NCBI RefSeq assembly: GCF_900128425.1
Contig: NZ_LT635782.1
Location: forward strand, 783,359 to 847,358
Direction of reading: 5' to 3'
Length of the DNA: 64,000 nucleotides
Source: Anaerococcus urinomassiliensis
Lineage (GTDB): Bacteria; Bacillota; Clostridia; Tissierellales; Peptoniphilaceae
Shown here: in pieces, positions 48,479 to 57,863 of the stretch
Position numbering within the stretch: position 1 is the first letter of the stretch
Layout: each line of letters starts with the position of its first letter
Notes under the pieces: model-generated
Told to the model about the DNA's origin: nothing
The model's database searches: none
What the model saw: only the letters and a program-made list of their open reading frames with translations
Program-made: the position numbers and the translations under genes

Positions 48479-49425
48479 AAAATTGCCACCAAAGTTATTA
48501 AACATAATAAAACACTAACTATTGTAAAGCCACTTACAATTTTTGGCTCCTTGTATCCTTTTAACTCAAAGTGATGGTGGATTGGAGTCATCAAAAATAC
48601 TCTTTTCTTGTTTCTATGCCTATATGAGAAAACTTGGATCATAACTGATAAAGTTTCCATCACATAAACTCCACCAAATATCACTAGGTAGATTGGGATT
48701 CTTTCAATAATAGCAATAGCTACAACTGCTCCACCAATTGCCATAGATCCTGTATCACCCATAAATACTGATGCTGGATTTGAGTTAAATAACAAAAATC
48801 CTAAAAGCACTCCAAACATTATCATAGAAAATATCCTAGATGCGTCTTTTGTGCTTATCAAAAACAGGGTAATAAAGACTGGAAGTGATACGCTTGTAGC
48901 AAGTCCATCTAGGCCGTCAGTAAGGTTTACTGCATTTGTTGTTCCTACTATTATAAATATCAAAATAGGAAAACCTAGGATGCTTACAGAAAGCGGATAG
49001 TTTGAAAATGGTATGATCATCTCCATAACACTATCTTTGTCATTGATAAAAGCTAATATTGTAATAAGTATAGCTAAGCCGAACTGTAGTATTATTTTTT
49101 GTCTTGGATTTAATCCTTCAGACTGCTTTAAAACTAGTTTTCTATAATCGTCTATAAAACCTATTGCGCCATAGCCCAAAAATGCAATTATTAATATTGC
49201 TGAGCTTAAGTTAAATGGAACATATATTAAGGTTATCAAAAATGCTGCTATCAAAAATATTATTCCACCCATGGTAGGTGTGCCAGCTTTTTGGTAGTGG
49301 CTTTTTGGACCTTCTCTTCTAATGTTTTGTCCCACTTTCATATTTCTCAGTATGGGAAGTATCGCATAGCCTAAAATTATAGAAGATAAAATACTAATAA
49401 TGGCAATCTTAAACATATCTGTCAT
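48475..49425 (-). CDS. mraY: Phospho-N-acetylmuramoyl-pentapeptide transferase
   Basis: MraY makes lipid I by joining phospho-MurNAc-pentapeptide to undecaprenyl phosphate. The 316-residue membrane protein has about ten spans. Motifs: GTPTMGGIIFL near residue 48, FIDDYRKL with the Asp pair, NAVNLTDGLDGLA, and the C-terminal MTPIHHHFELKGYKE. All catalytic motifs are intact. Confidence 0.98.
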   Translation of the reverse strand: MTDMFKIAIISILSSIILGYAILPILRNMKVGQNIRREGPKSHYQKAGTPTMGGIIFLIAAFLITLIYVPFNLSSAILIIAFLGYGAIGFIDDYRKLVLKQSEGLNPRQKIILQFGLAILITILAFINDKDSVMEMIIPFSNYPLSVSILGFPILIFIIVGTTNAVNLTDGLDGLATSVSLPVFITLFLISTKDASRIFSMIMFGVLLGFLLFNSNPASVFMGDTGSMAIGGAVVAIAIIERIPIYLVIFGGVYVMETLSVMIQVFSYRHRNKKRVFLMTPIHHHFELKGYKEPKIVSGFTIVSVLLCLITLVAIL

Positions 49426-49426
49426 A

Positions 49427-49828
49427 TTAATTACCTTCTAAGTTTCTTATAGGAGTTTCATTTTTTGCATACACCATACCAAGTTCTTCCATAGCATAGC
49501 GTTGGATCCTGTTTAAATCAACAGAATTCTCTAGTTTTGCTTCTAAACGATCTCTCTTTAATTCTTTTGTTATTACTTGATTCATAAGAGTATTATACTC
49601 AATTCTCTTATCTTTCAATGCTTTTCTTTTATTAATATTAAAATATGATAAACTTACAATAATTGCCAATGCCAATAAAATCAAAGTGCTTTTTAGTCTT
49701 CTATCCTTTTTTCTAAGCATCTTGTTCTTATGCTTTTGACTATATCTAGGATTATCAGAAACCTTAAGCCTTTTTCTATTATGATTAGTGTTTATTGAAG
49801 TTTTATTAAAAGTTTTGCTATAATTCAT
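49427..49828 (-). CDS. FtsL-type cell division protein
   Basis: A 133-residue bitopic protein. A strongly basic cytoplasmic segment (about 1-48, HNRKRLKVSDNPRYSQKHK and MLRKKDRRLK) is followed by one span (about 50-68). An extracellular coiled coil (about 70-105) and ENSVDLNRIQRYAMEELGM come last, the usual FtsL end. It lies between rsmH and mraY, the usual ftsL place, which supports the call more than sequence does. It starts 2 bases after rsmH ends; GAGGG lies upstream of ATG 49828. Confidence 0.85.
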   Translation of the reverse strand: MNYSKTFNKTSINTNHNRKRLKVSDNPRYSQKHKNKMLRKKDRRLKSTLILLALAIIVSLSYFNINKRKALKDKRIEYNTLMNQVITKELKRDRLEAKLENSVDLNRIQRYAMEELGMVYAKNETPIRNLEGN

Positions 49829-49830
49829 GA

Positions 49831-50751
49831 TTAAACCCTCTGACATACTCTAAGCTTGGCGCTTTTGGATCTAGAATTTTCTCTTAATTCTTTCTTTCCT
49901 GCAACAATTGGTTTGTTAGTAATAATCTTAACTTTTTGGACAGTATCACAAACACATACTGGAAGTCCTGGCGGACAAGTACAGTCCTTTTCTAGGTCCT
50001 TGAACTTGTTTTTTACTATCCTATCTTCTAGTGAGTGAAATGTTATGATACAAAGTCTACCACCAACATTTAGATGATCAACCACATCTTCTATCGTATT
50101 TTCCAACACTTCTAGTTCCCTATTAACTTCAATACGTAGGGCTTGAAAAACCCTTTTTTCTGGATGAGCTTCCTTACTTCTTACTGATTTGTTAACTATA
50201 TCTCTTAATTTGAAAGTCGTATCTATTCGCTGTTTATTTCTAAAATCGACAATGTTTCTAGCTATAGTTTTAGAAAATCTTTCCTCCCCATATTTGGAAA
50301 AAATCTCAGTAAGCTCTTCTTTGGAATACTCGTTTACTATCTTTTCTGCTGTTAACTCATTTTCGACATCCATTCTCATATCAAGTGGTCCATCATGCAT
50401 ATAGGAAAATCCACGCTCTGCATTGTCTATTTGATATGAGCTGACGCCAATATCCATCAAAGCACCATCTATTTTTGAAATATTCAAATCTTTCAAAGTA
50501 GACTCGAAATTTTCAAAATTGGTATTGACGTAAATAACGTTTGGAAAATCCTTAAGATTTTCCTTTGAAGCCTTTATAGCTTCCCTATCTTGGTCAAAGG
50601 CAATAAGTTTACCTTTATCGGATAATTTTTCCAAGATCCTCTTGCTATGGCCACCCTTGCCAAGTGTAAGGTCAGCATAAATTCCATCAGGTTTTATATT
50701 CAAATTTTCTATTGTTTCTTCTGCCAAAACAGAAATATGTTCAAATTCCAT
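49831..50751 (-). CDS. rsmH: 16S rRNA (cytosine-1402-N4)-methyltransferase
   Basis: RsmH methylates N4 of C1402 in 16S rRNA, the same nucleotide whose ribose RsmI (8.0 kb) methylates. The 306-residue protein has HISVLAEETIENLNI, the SAM motif YADLTLGKGGHSKRIL, DGALMDIGVSSYQID, and the C-terminal FHSLEDRIVK followed by CTCPPGLPVCVC. It lies 2 bases after mraZ. Confidence 0.97.
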   Translation of the reverse strand: MEFEHISVLAEETIENLNIKPDGIYADLTLGKGGHSKRILEKLSDKGKLIAFDQDREAIKASKENLKDFPNVIYVNTNFENFESTLKDLNISKIDGALMDIGVSSYQIDNAERGFSYMHDGPLDMRMDVENELTAEKIVNEYSKEELTEIFSKYGEERFSKTIARNIVDFRNKQRIDTTFKLRDIVNKSVRSKEAHPEKRVFQALRIEVNRELEVLENTIEDVVDHLNVGGRLCIITFHSLEDRIVKNKFKDLEKDCTCPPGLPVCVCDTVQKVKIITNKPIVAGKKELRENSRSKSAKLRVCQRV

Positions 50752-50753
50752 AA

Positions 50754-51167
50754 TTATTCATCCATAATATCGGATAAATTCACCTCGACTTCATTTATGT
50801 ATTCTTGCCATGTATCCACATCCCACAGCTCAATAGTTGTGTTGTTGCCAATAATCATAGCCTCGCTTTCGATATTTGCATAATCTCTTAAATTCTTGTT
50901 TAGCAAAACCCTGCCTTGTTTATCTAGGCTGGTCTTGATTGTGGATGAGAAAAATAGTCTCTTAATCGCCCTATTTTTTTTATTTTCATTTATGAGATTA
51001 TCAAGCCTTTCACTTTGCTTATCAAATTCATCCTTGGTATAAATCACCAAAGAATTCTCTGGTCCTTTCGTGATAAAAAATTCTTCAGTCAAATCTTCAC
51101 GAAATTCACTAGGTATCATTATTCTATTTTTTGAATCTAGCTTGTGAGTAAATTCACCTAAAAACAT
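50754..51167 (-). CDS. mraZ: Transcriptional regulator MraZ
   Basis: MraZ is the first gene of the division cluster and regulates it. The 137-residue protein has two copies of the AbrB-like MraZ fold, with the DxxxR motifs in LDSKNRIMIPSEFRE and LDKQGRVLLNKNLRDY. It binds repeats in its own promoter, and three such repeats lie directly upstream. The repeat nearest the gene overlaps the ribosome binding region. Confidence 0.96.
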   Translation of the reverse strand: MFLGEFTHKLDSKNRIMIPSEFREDLTEEFFITKGPENSLVIYTKDEFDKQSERLDNLINENKKNRAIKRLFFSSTIKTSLDKQGRVLLNKNLRDYANIESEAMIIGNNTTIELWDVDTWQEYINEVEVNLSDIMDE

Positions 51168-51170
51168 TTC

Positions 51171-51200
51171 TTACCACCATAAACCACTTTAATCCACTTT
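51171..51200 (-). promoter_or_regulatory. MraZ-binding repeats upstream of mraZ
   Basis: On the minus strand GTGG occurs three times at exact 10-base intervals: AAAGTGGATT, AAAGTGGTTT, ATGGTGGTAA. These resemble the AAAGTGG-type MraZ boxes known from Mycoplasma. A TATAAA -10 box lies at 51209-51214, so the repeats fall downstream of the promoter and reach the ribosome binding site. Confidence 0.78.
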
Positions 51201-51237
51201 GTAATTATTTTATACCATTTTTCATAATAAAGCAAAC

Positions 51238-51266
51238 AAAAAAATCGACCAAAATGATCGATTTCT
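51238..51266 (-). terminator. Terminator after lgt
   Basis: Minus strand AAATCGA and TCGATTT pair around TCATTTTGG and lead into a T run, about 35 bases after the lgt stop. Confidence 0.8.
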
Positions 51267-51301
51267 TAATGTTTTATATTTATTTGCCTATATACTTAAA
51301 A

Positions 51302-52102
51302 TTATTTAAAGTTTATGATGTTTTCTTTCTTTTCCACTTGTTTTTTGGGCTTAAAATAAGGTGGGAGATTTTTCTTATTTGATATGAAAAATAAAACTCC
51401 TCCTAGCAATACAAATACTAGGGAAATGATTTGAGCTGTTCTAAGTGGGCCCCAATATAGGGAGTCTGTCCTTAGACCCTCTACAAAGAATCTCAATATT
51501 CCATAGCCTATCAAATAAGAGGCAGAAATTTTACCCTTGTCTGGATTATTTTTTCTCCAATTTATCAATATCAAGAAAATTATAATATCTCCAATAGACT
51601 CGTAGAGGAAAGTGGGATGTACTTTTACACCATCAATTATTATTCCCCAAGGTAGATCTGTTGGGCCACCGTGAGCTTCTTGGTTGACAAAGTTTCCCCA
51701 CCTGCCTATTCCTTGGGCTAGGGCAAGGGATGGTGTCATGACATCAGTCATATCCAAAAAAGGCACTTTTTTGTGTTTTGCATATAGGTAAAGGGCAAGA
51801 GTTCCAAAGATTATTCCCCCATGTATGGCAAGTCCACCTCCCCTGATATTTAGGATTTGTCCAGGGTTTTGGGAATAATAGTCCCACATAAATATTACAT
51901 ACCAGACTCTTGCACCGATTATCCCACTTGGCAAAATAACGAAAAGTATATCGTAGATGAAGTCTTCATCAAAGCCTCTTCTTACAAATTCCTTTTTGGC
52001 AAATTGTGTACCAAGGATTACCCCAAAGACTATGATTAAGGCATACCAATATATTTTTATTCCAAAAATTGAAAATGCTACGGGGTCTATATTAAAAGCC
52101 AT
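51302..52102 (-). CDS. lgt: Prolipoprotein diacylglyceryl transferase
   Basis: Lgt attaches diacylglycerol to the lipobox Cys of prelipoproteins. The 266-residue protein has about seven spans. Motifs: ARVWYVIF, GGLAIHGGIIFG and the Lgt signature GRWGNFVNQEAHGGPT, all with the expected catalytic His and Arg. Its start overlaps the yebC stop by one base. The C-terminus is basic. Confidence 0.97.
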   Translation of the reverse strand: MAFNIDPVAFSIFGIKIYWYALIIVFGVILGTQFAKKEFVRRGFDEDFIYDILFVILPSGIIGARVWYVIFMWDYYSQNPGQILNIRGGGLAIHGGIIFGTLALYLYAKHKKVPFLDMTDVMTPSLALAQGIGRWGNFVNQEAHGGPTDLPWGIIIDGVKVHPTFLYESIGDIIIFLILINWRKNNPDKGKISASYLIGYGILRFFVEGLRTDSLYWGPLRTAQIISLVFVLLGGVLFFISNKKNLPPYFKPKKQVEKKENIINFK

Positions 52103-52836
52103 TATTCTTCCTCGTCTGGTTCTTGCCAGTTTGTATATACTTCTTGGACGTCATCGTTATCTTCTAGGCTATCAATTAATTTTTCTAGGGCCTTGTGGTG
52201 GCTTTCGTCAACTTCAATATAGTTTTGAGCAAGATATGTTATCTCAGCTCTTTTGCTCTCATAGCCTGCCTTTTCCAGACTTTCTTTTGCATCATTGAAT
52301 GCTTCTATACTTGTTATAGCTTCAAAAAATTCGCCCTCTTCGCTTACATCATCTGCACCAGCTTCTAGGGCATCCATCATAAAGTTATCGAAATCCTTGT
52401 CTTTGCCATCTACAAGTATTACGCCTTTTTGGTCAAACATAAACATAACTGATCCATCTGTTCCTAAGTTTCCACCATTTTTGTCAAAGGCGTGGCGAAC
52501 ATCTGGTGCAGTTCTTTGGACATTATCTGTAAGACAATCTACTATGATAGCTACTCCACCTGGACCATAACCTTCATAGATTATTCTTTGATAATTATCT
52601 CCAGCTCCCTCACCTGTGGCTTTTTTGATGGCACGTTCGATGTTATCATTTGGCATATTGTCTGCTTTTGCCTTATCAATTGCTGCCTTTAAAGCTGGGT
52701 TATAATCTGGATTATCTCCCCCTTGACGAGCTGCTACAGTGATATTTCTAGCATGTTTGGTAAAGATCTTGCCTTTCTTGGCATCTTCACTTCCTTTTTT
52801 GTTTTTAATTTTGCTCCACTTATTATGTCCTGACAT
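52102..52836 (-). CDS. yebC: YebC/TACO1-family protein
   Basis: A 244-residue protein with the start MSGHNKWSKIKNKKG and the conserved AARQGGDNPDYNPAL, PNDNIERAIKKATGEG and YEGYGPGGVAIIV. The family was called a transcriptional regulator; recent work also assigns a role in easing ribosome stalling on proline-rich stretches. AGGAGG precedes the ATG. The gene lies between yigZ and lgt on the same strand. Confidence 0.95.
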   Translation of the reverse strand: MSGHNKWSKIKNKKGSEDAKKGKIFTKHARNITVAARQGGDNPDYNPALKAAIDKAKADNMPNDNIERAIKKATGEGAGDNYQRIIYEGYGPGGVAIIVDCLTDNVQRTAPDVRHAFDKNGGNLGTDGSVMFMFDQKGVILVDGKDKDFDNFMMDALEAGADDVSEEGEFFEAITSIEAFNDAKESLEKAGYESKRAEITYLAQNYIEVDESHHKALEKLIDSLEDNDDVQEVYTNWQEPDEEE

Positions 52837-52844
52837 ATATCCTC

Positions 52845-53483
52845 CTACTTAGTAAAAAGCATTTTTACTTCTTCTTTTTTAATATTTATTTGTCCACTGG
52901 TCAAATTGGTCAAATCCTTTTCTATTTTTCCAAAATAATCTAGACTTATATAAGCTCTTTGACTTACCTTGTCAGTAAAATCTTTGCCTATAATCTTTAT
53001 CTTATTTTCAATTAGATAATTTTCAATTTGACCGAGAACATTATACGAATGAATTAATTCTACTACATAAAAAGGTCTTTTGTAAACAATATTTCCATCG
53101 ATTACATCACTTACTCCCCTAGAATAAGCTCTGACCAAGCCTCCCTTGCCCAAAAGCTTGCCACCAAAATACCTTGTTACAACAACTCCTACATTTGTAA
53201 GATTATTTTTCTCAAGAACACTTAACATGGGTAAGCCAGCTGTACCAGTAGGCTCTCCATTGTCATCATATCTTTTTATAACAGGTATCTCATTTATTAT
53301 ATAGGCAGTGCAATTGTGGGTGGCATCTTTGTATTTTTGTGAAATTTCTTCTATAAAATCTTTGGCCTCATCTTCACTTTCTACATGGGAAATACTTGTA
53401 ATAAAAACTGATTTTTCTTCTTCAAATTGGCTTTGATTTTGCCCTTTAATTGTCCTATATTCACTTGATGAGATATCGGTCAT
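52845..53483 (-). CDS. YigZ/IMPACT-family protein
   Basis: A 212-residue protein. The UPF0029/Impact domain (about 10-115) contains FITSISHVESEDEA, HNCTAYII, DDNGEPTGTAGLPML and VVTRYFGGKLLGKGGLVRAYS. A ferredoxin-like C-terminal domain follows. The family is linked to translation control, but its bacterial role is not settled. I start at ATG 53483, inside the end of hflX; the longer frame adds 10 residues without family support. Confidence 0.9.
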   Translation of the reverse strand: MTDISSSEYRTIKGQNQSQFEEEKSVFITSISHVESEDEAKDFIEEISQKYKDATHNCTAYIINEIPVIKRYDDNGEPTGTAGLPMLSVLEKNNLTNVGVVVTRYFGGKLLGKGGLVRAYSRGVSDVIDGNIVYKRPFYVVELIHSYNVLGQIENYLIENKIKIIGKDFTDKVSQRAYISLDYFGKIEKDLTNLTSGQINIKKEEVKMLFTK

Positions 53484-54696
53484 ATTTATTAAAATCCTCT
53501 TTTGATATATCAAATTCTATATTGGTGCCATCTGTATCGTATTCGGTATTTTCTATATCGTAATTTGTCATCATATAGTCCAAAACTTCCCCATGGGCAA
53601 AGGATATGTGCATCTTTACTCTTTGATAATCACTTTTTATTATAGATACGATTTTTTCCTTAAGTCTTATTATATCATCGTCATTTCTTGCTGATATATA
53701 AATTCTATCCATATCTCTTTTGAAAAGCTCAACCTTAAGCTTATCTTCAACCTTATCCATCTTGTTAAAAACATAAAGTATTTCCTTATCTCCTACATCT
53801 ATGTCTTCTAGGGCCTTTTCTATGGCATGGATTTGGTGTTCTATGTTGTGACTTGCATCTATTACTATCAAGAGCATATCGGAAAATTTAATCTCATCTA
53901 GGGTTGTCAGAAATGAATCGTTAAGTTCTTCTGACAAATTGTCTATAAAACCAACTGTATCTGTAAGGGTAACCTTAGTATTGGCAAAGTCTAGTCTCCT
54001 AGTAGATGTATCAAGGGTTGCAAAAAGCAAGTCATCGGAATAGACGTACTTATCCTTGCCAAATAATTTCATCATTTGATTTAAGATAGTGGACTTGCCG
54101 GCGTTGGTGTAGCCCAAAAGAGAAATATTGTGGATATTTGTCCTAGCTTTCCTATTTATTTTTTTTGTCTTTTCTACATCTTTAAGTTGGCTTTCTAAAG
54201 ATTTGATATCTCTAACAACAGCACGCCTATCAGTCTCAAGCATGGTTTCACCAGGTCCTCTGGTTCCAATACCACCTGCCTGCCTAGACAGATATGAAAA
54301 CCACTTGTTAAGTCTAGGTAATTGATATTTTAGCTGGGCTAGTTTGATTTTTAGCCTACTTTCCTTGGTGTTGGCACGCAGGGCAAAGATATCTAGTATC
54401 AAACTTGTCCAATCTACTACATGAAGTTTTAATTCTTCTTCTAGATTGTATAATTGGCTAGCTGATAGCTCCACATCAAATATTACTGTGTCTATCGATA
54501 GCTTTTCTGCCAAATCTTTAATCTCACTAACCTTGCCCTTACCAATATAGTATCTAGGATTAACCTTGTCTACTACTTGACTGACATAGGCTAGGGACTT
54601 GCCCCCAGCCGTGTTGATTAATGATTCCAATTCGTATATTTTATTGTCTAAATCATCATCTCTATTTAAAACATTAACTTGAATAACTTCCTGCAT
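53461..54696 (-). CDS. hflX: Ribosome-associated GTPase HflX
   Basis: HflX splits stalled ribosomes. The 411-residue protein has the N-terminal domain with YYIGKGKVSEIKDLA and a helical pair (LPRLNKWFSYLSRQAGGIGTRGPGE, seen in parts). The G domain has LLGYTNAGKSTILNQ (G1), DTVGFI (G3) and FNKMD (G4). The ATG at 54696 follows AAAGGA at 6 bases and is preferred to ATG 54711. It overlaps yigZ by 23 bases. A class A PBP gene diverges upstream. Confidence 0.95.
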   Translation of the reverse strand: MQEVIQVNVLNRDDDLDNKIYELESLINTAGGKSLAYVSQVVDKVNPRYYIGKGKVSEIKDLAEKLSIDTVIFDVELSASQLYNLEEELKLHVVDWTSLILDIFALRANTKESRLKIKLAQLKYQLPRLNKWFSYLSRQAGGIGTRGPGETMLETDRRAVVRDIKSLESQLKDVEKTKKINRKARTNIHNISLLGYTNAGKSTILNQMMKLFGKDKYVYSDDLLFATLDTSTRRLDFANTKVTLTDTVGFIDNLSEELNDSFLTTLDEIKFSDMLLIVIDASHNIEHQIHAIEKALEDIDVGDKEILYVFNKMDKVEDKLKVELFKRDMDRIYISARNDDDIIRLKEKIVSIIKSDYQRVKMHISFAHGEVLDYMMTNYDIENTEYDTDGTNIEFDISKEDFNKYDRYLIK

Positions 54697-54829
54697 AAAG
54701 ATCCTTTCCATTTGATTATACGATTTGAAGAAAATTTATAAAGAAAATGGCTTATAGATTATTTTCTAAAAAAATGATAAAATAAGAATAATATTGAAAT
54801 AAATAAAAAATAAAAATTTAGGAGGCTTA

Positions 54830-57760
54830 ATGTTTAAGAAGATTGCCTCTATAGTGTTAAAACTCATATTAATAGTTCTATTGTTTGTTGGATCTATAGG
54901 AGTTGTCTTAGCCGGCCTTGCTGGCGGTGCAATCCTTGAGGTTATGAAGGCTGCTCCAGAAATAGATCCTAACATAATTAAATATGAGATGAGTCAAAAC
55001 TCCACTATAGTTGATGAAGATGGTAATGAAGTAGATTCAATAGCTACTAGCGAATACAGAGAAATAGTTGACAATAAACAAATCCCTGATGATTTGAAGC
55101 ACGCTTTTATAGCTGTTGAAGACGAGAGATTTGAAAGTCATCCAGGACTAGATTTTAAGTCCATATTAGGTTCAGCCATAGATAACTTCAAGGCTGGCGG
55201 TATCGTCCGTGGTGGTTCAACTATAACCCAACAATTGGCACGTAACACTTATCTTACAAACGACCAAACCTACGAAAGAAAAATAAAAGAAATTTTCCTA
55301 GCCTTAGAGATTGAAGATGCCTTGGATAAGGACGAAATACTTAGTGCTTACCTAAACCGTGTATTTATGGGCCAAAATTCCTACGGTGTCCAAGCAGCCG
55401 CAAGAACATACTTTAATAAAGATGTATCCGAGCTAAACCTTGCCCAGTGCGCCGCTCTTGCAGGTATTGTCCAATCTCCATCAGAAAACTCACTTTATAA
55501 GGCTATTAAAACTAATGAAGTGACTGACCAAAAAGTTTTGGGTGAATTTACTATTGATGGTGAAAAATATTCGGCAGTTTATAACCCAGAACCATACAAG
55601 AGACAAAAATATGCCCTAGAAAAAATGCTTGAATTAGGCTTTATATCTAAAAAAGAGTACAAGGAAGCTGTTGACTTTGATGTAGCCAGCTCAATTGTTC
55701 CAGCCGAAAGAACTAATACAGAAATCGCAAGCTACTTTAACTCTCTTCTTGAAAGACAAGTTGTAAAAAAGCTTCAAGAATTATACGACATGAGTGAAAA
55801 TCAAGCTTGGGATAGACTATATTATGGTGGACTTAGGATAACTACCACTATTGATGAAGATATGCAAAAACAGCTTGAAGCAATCTATGCTGACTTTTCA
55901 TCATATATTATGGGAGATACTTCAGGCTACCAACAAGCCCCACTCTTGGATTTAAATTATGACCAATATGGCAATATTTTAAATAAAGAGGGAAATTTAC
56001 TATACTATGCCCGAGCAAATATATTAAATGATGATAACGACCTTAGATTAAGACCTGACGAGGCTTACTTTGATGATAATGGAAATTTGGTACTAAATAC
56101 CTACAAGGCATATTTAGACCAAACCAACTTGGTATTTAGGAATTTCTACACACTTGATGAAAACAATAAGAATCTTAGAACCCATAGTACAGGTCATATA
56201 GCTTTTGAATCTAACGAAGATATTAGCCTAGATGAAAATCAAAATGTTATTATTTCTAAAGATTATTTAGATAAAAATGAAGGTTTACTGACAGCCTATG
56301 ATGATGGCTCTTTCTCACTATCAAAAGATTATTACGATATTGACCTAGAAGGAGTAATCCAACCTCAATCATCAACTGTAGTAATAGACCAACAAAATGG
56401 TCACATCAAAGCAATAATGGGCGGCCGTGATCAAACCGGTATTAGATTACTCGATAGGGCATCTGTAATTCCTAGACAACCAGGTTCCTCTATCAAACCA
56501 ATTGCTACTTATACTCCTGCCTTAGACAATGGATATAACCTTGCTACTGGTATGGACGATGTTCCTGTTATAAAAACAGAAGATGACAAACCTTGGCCAA
56601 AGAATGTTTACGAATATTATATGGGAGTTGTCCCTATCAGAAAGGCCATAGAATATTCTATCAATACTATAGCAGTAAGAACCCTAAAAGAAATTGGTAT
56701 ACCAACAAGCTTAGAGTACCTTAAAAACTTCGGAATCATCAAAGAAGATGGCGATGATAACTTTGTTACAAAAGAAGATAATGCTCAAACCAATGACGAA
56801 AACCTTGCTGCCATGGGTCTTGGGGCTATGACTAAAGGTCTTACAACTCTGGATATGACTGCAGCTTATGCAGCACTTGCAAATAAAGGAACCTATAATG
56901 AACCATTGACCTTCTCTAAAATAGAGGACTCCACAGGTAAGGTATTATTTGATGATGACGATGTGACTACTCATGAAGTAACAACAGAAGATACAGCTTA
57001 TCAAATAACCTCTGCCCTTCAATCAACAGGCAAATATTACAACAACATCTATATAGACGATATGGATTTTGCAACCAAAACTGGTACAACCGACAACCAA
57101 GTTGACTTCTGGTGCATGGGCTATACCCCATATTACACAGTTGGTATATGGATGGGAGCAGATGACCAAAACTTACATTTGAACGGTACATCAATCCAAA
57201 GAGCAGCCTTGATGTGGAATGTCATAAATAACCACATACTAGAAGGTTACGAAATTAAACAATTTGAAAGACCTGATAGCATAGTAGAAATGCAAGTTGA
57301 CAGTATGAGTGGTAAACTACCTTCTGAGATTTCATCTTGGGACCCACGTGGAACCATAGTTACAGAAATATTTGGACCAAAGAATACTCCAACAGAAAAA
57401 GATGATGTCCATGTTATGGTCACTGTAGACTCAAGAAATAATCTCCTAGCCTCTGATGTTACACCAAGCTGGGCAGTAGAAAACAGAGCCTTTATAAAAC
57501 CAAAGAGCAACTACGATCCTAACGAATTTGGTGGTATCTTGCCAAGAGACTGGAATTACAGACCTCCAACAGAATATTCAACCCTTATCTATGTTCCGCC
57601 TGAAGAAGACGAAGATGAAGATAAAGACGATGAAGATAAGGATGAAAAGGACAAAGACAAAGACGAAAACGGTGATAATCCTGATGCTGGCACAGGTACA
57701 AATAACAACCAACAAAATCCTGGAGCTGATACAGGAACTGATGGCAACCGCGGTTTTTAA
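54830..57760 (+). CDS. Class A penicillin-binding protein (PBP1A-type)
   Basis: A 976-residue bifunctional peptidoglycan synthase. One N-terminal span (about 8-40) leads to a GT51 glycosyltransferase with VEDERFESHPGLDFKS and GGSTITQQLARN. After a variable insert (about 345-510) comes the transpeptidase: SxxK in PGSSIKPIATY, SxN in YSINTIAVRT and KTG in ATKTGTTDNQ. The C-terminal tail from about 920 is a low-complexity run of Asp, Glu and Lys, then Asn/Gly. AGGAGG precedes the ATG. It is a single-gene unit. Confidence 0.96.
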   Translation: MFKKIASIVLKLILIVLLFVGSIGVVLAGLAGGAILEVMKAAPEIDPNIIKYEMSQNSTIVDEDGNEVDSIATSEYREIVDNKQIPDDLKHAFIAVEDERFESHPGLDFKSILGSAIDNFKAGGIVRGGSTITQQLARNTYLTNDQTYERKIKEIFLALEIEDALDKDEILSAYLNRVFMGQNSYGVQAAARTYFNKDVSELNLAQCAALAGIVQSPSENSLYKAIKTNEVTDQKVLGEFTIDGEKYSAVYNPEPYKRQKYALEKMLELGFISKKEYKEAVDFDVASSIVPAERTNTEIASYFNSLLERQVVKKLQELYDMSENQAWDRLYYGGLRITTTIDEDMQKQLEAIYADFSSYIMGDTSGYQQAPLLDLNYDQYGNILNKEGNLLYYARANILNDDNDLRLRPDEAYFDDNGNLVLNTYKAYLDQTNLVFRNFYTLDENNKNLRTHSTGHIAFESNEDISLDENQNVIISKDYLDKNEGLLTAYDDGSFSLSKDYYDIDLEGVIQPQSSTVVIDQQNGHIKAIMGGRDQTGIRLLDRASVIPRQPGSSIKPIATYTPALDNGYNLATGMDDVPVIKTEDDKPWPKNVYEYYMGVVPIRKAIEYSINTIAVRTLKEIGIPTSLEYLKNFGIIKEDGDDNFVTKEDNAQTNDENLAAMGLGAMTKGLTTLDMTAAYAALANKGTYNEPLTFSKIEDSTGKVLFDDDDVTTHEVTTEDTAYQITSALQSTGKYYNNIYIDDMDFATKTGTTDNQVDFWCMGYTPYYTVGIWMGADDQNLHLNGTSIQRAALMWNVINNHILEGYEIKQFERPDSIVEMQVDSMSGKLPSEISSWDPRGTIVTEIFGPKNTPTEKDDVHVMVTVDSRNNLLASDVTPSWAVENRAFIKPKSNYDPNEFGGILPRDWNYRPPTEYSTLIYVPPEEDEDEDKDDEDKDEKDKDKDENGDNPDAGTGTNNNQQNPGADTGTDGNRGF

Positions 57761-57764
57761 AAGG

Positions 57765-57804
57765 AAAGCTTAAGCAAGTTTATACTTGTTTAAGCTTTTT
57801 TCTT
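57765..57804 (+). terminator. Terminator after the PBP gene
   Basis: AAGCTTAAGCAAGT pairs with ACTTGTTTAAGCTT around TTAT, then a T run. Confidence 0.88.
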
Positions 57805-57819
57805 TGCCATAATTTGTAC

Positions 57820-57850
57820 AAAAAAATCAGGGCATCTCAGCCCTGATTGT
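57820..57850 (-). terminator. Terminator after the GlsB-like gene
   Basis: Minus strand AATCAGGGC-TGAGAT-GCCCTGATT followed by TTTTTT, 13 bases after the stop codon. Confidence 0.88.
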
Positions 57851-57863
57851 CATAATCTAAATA

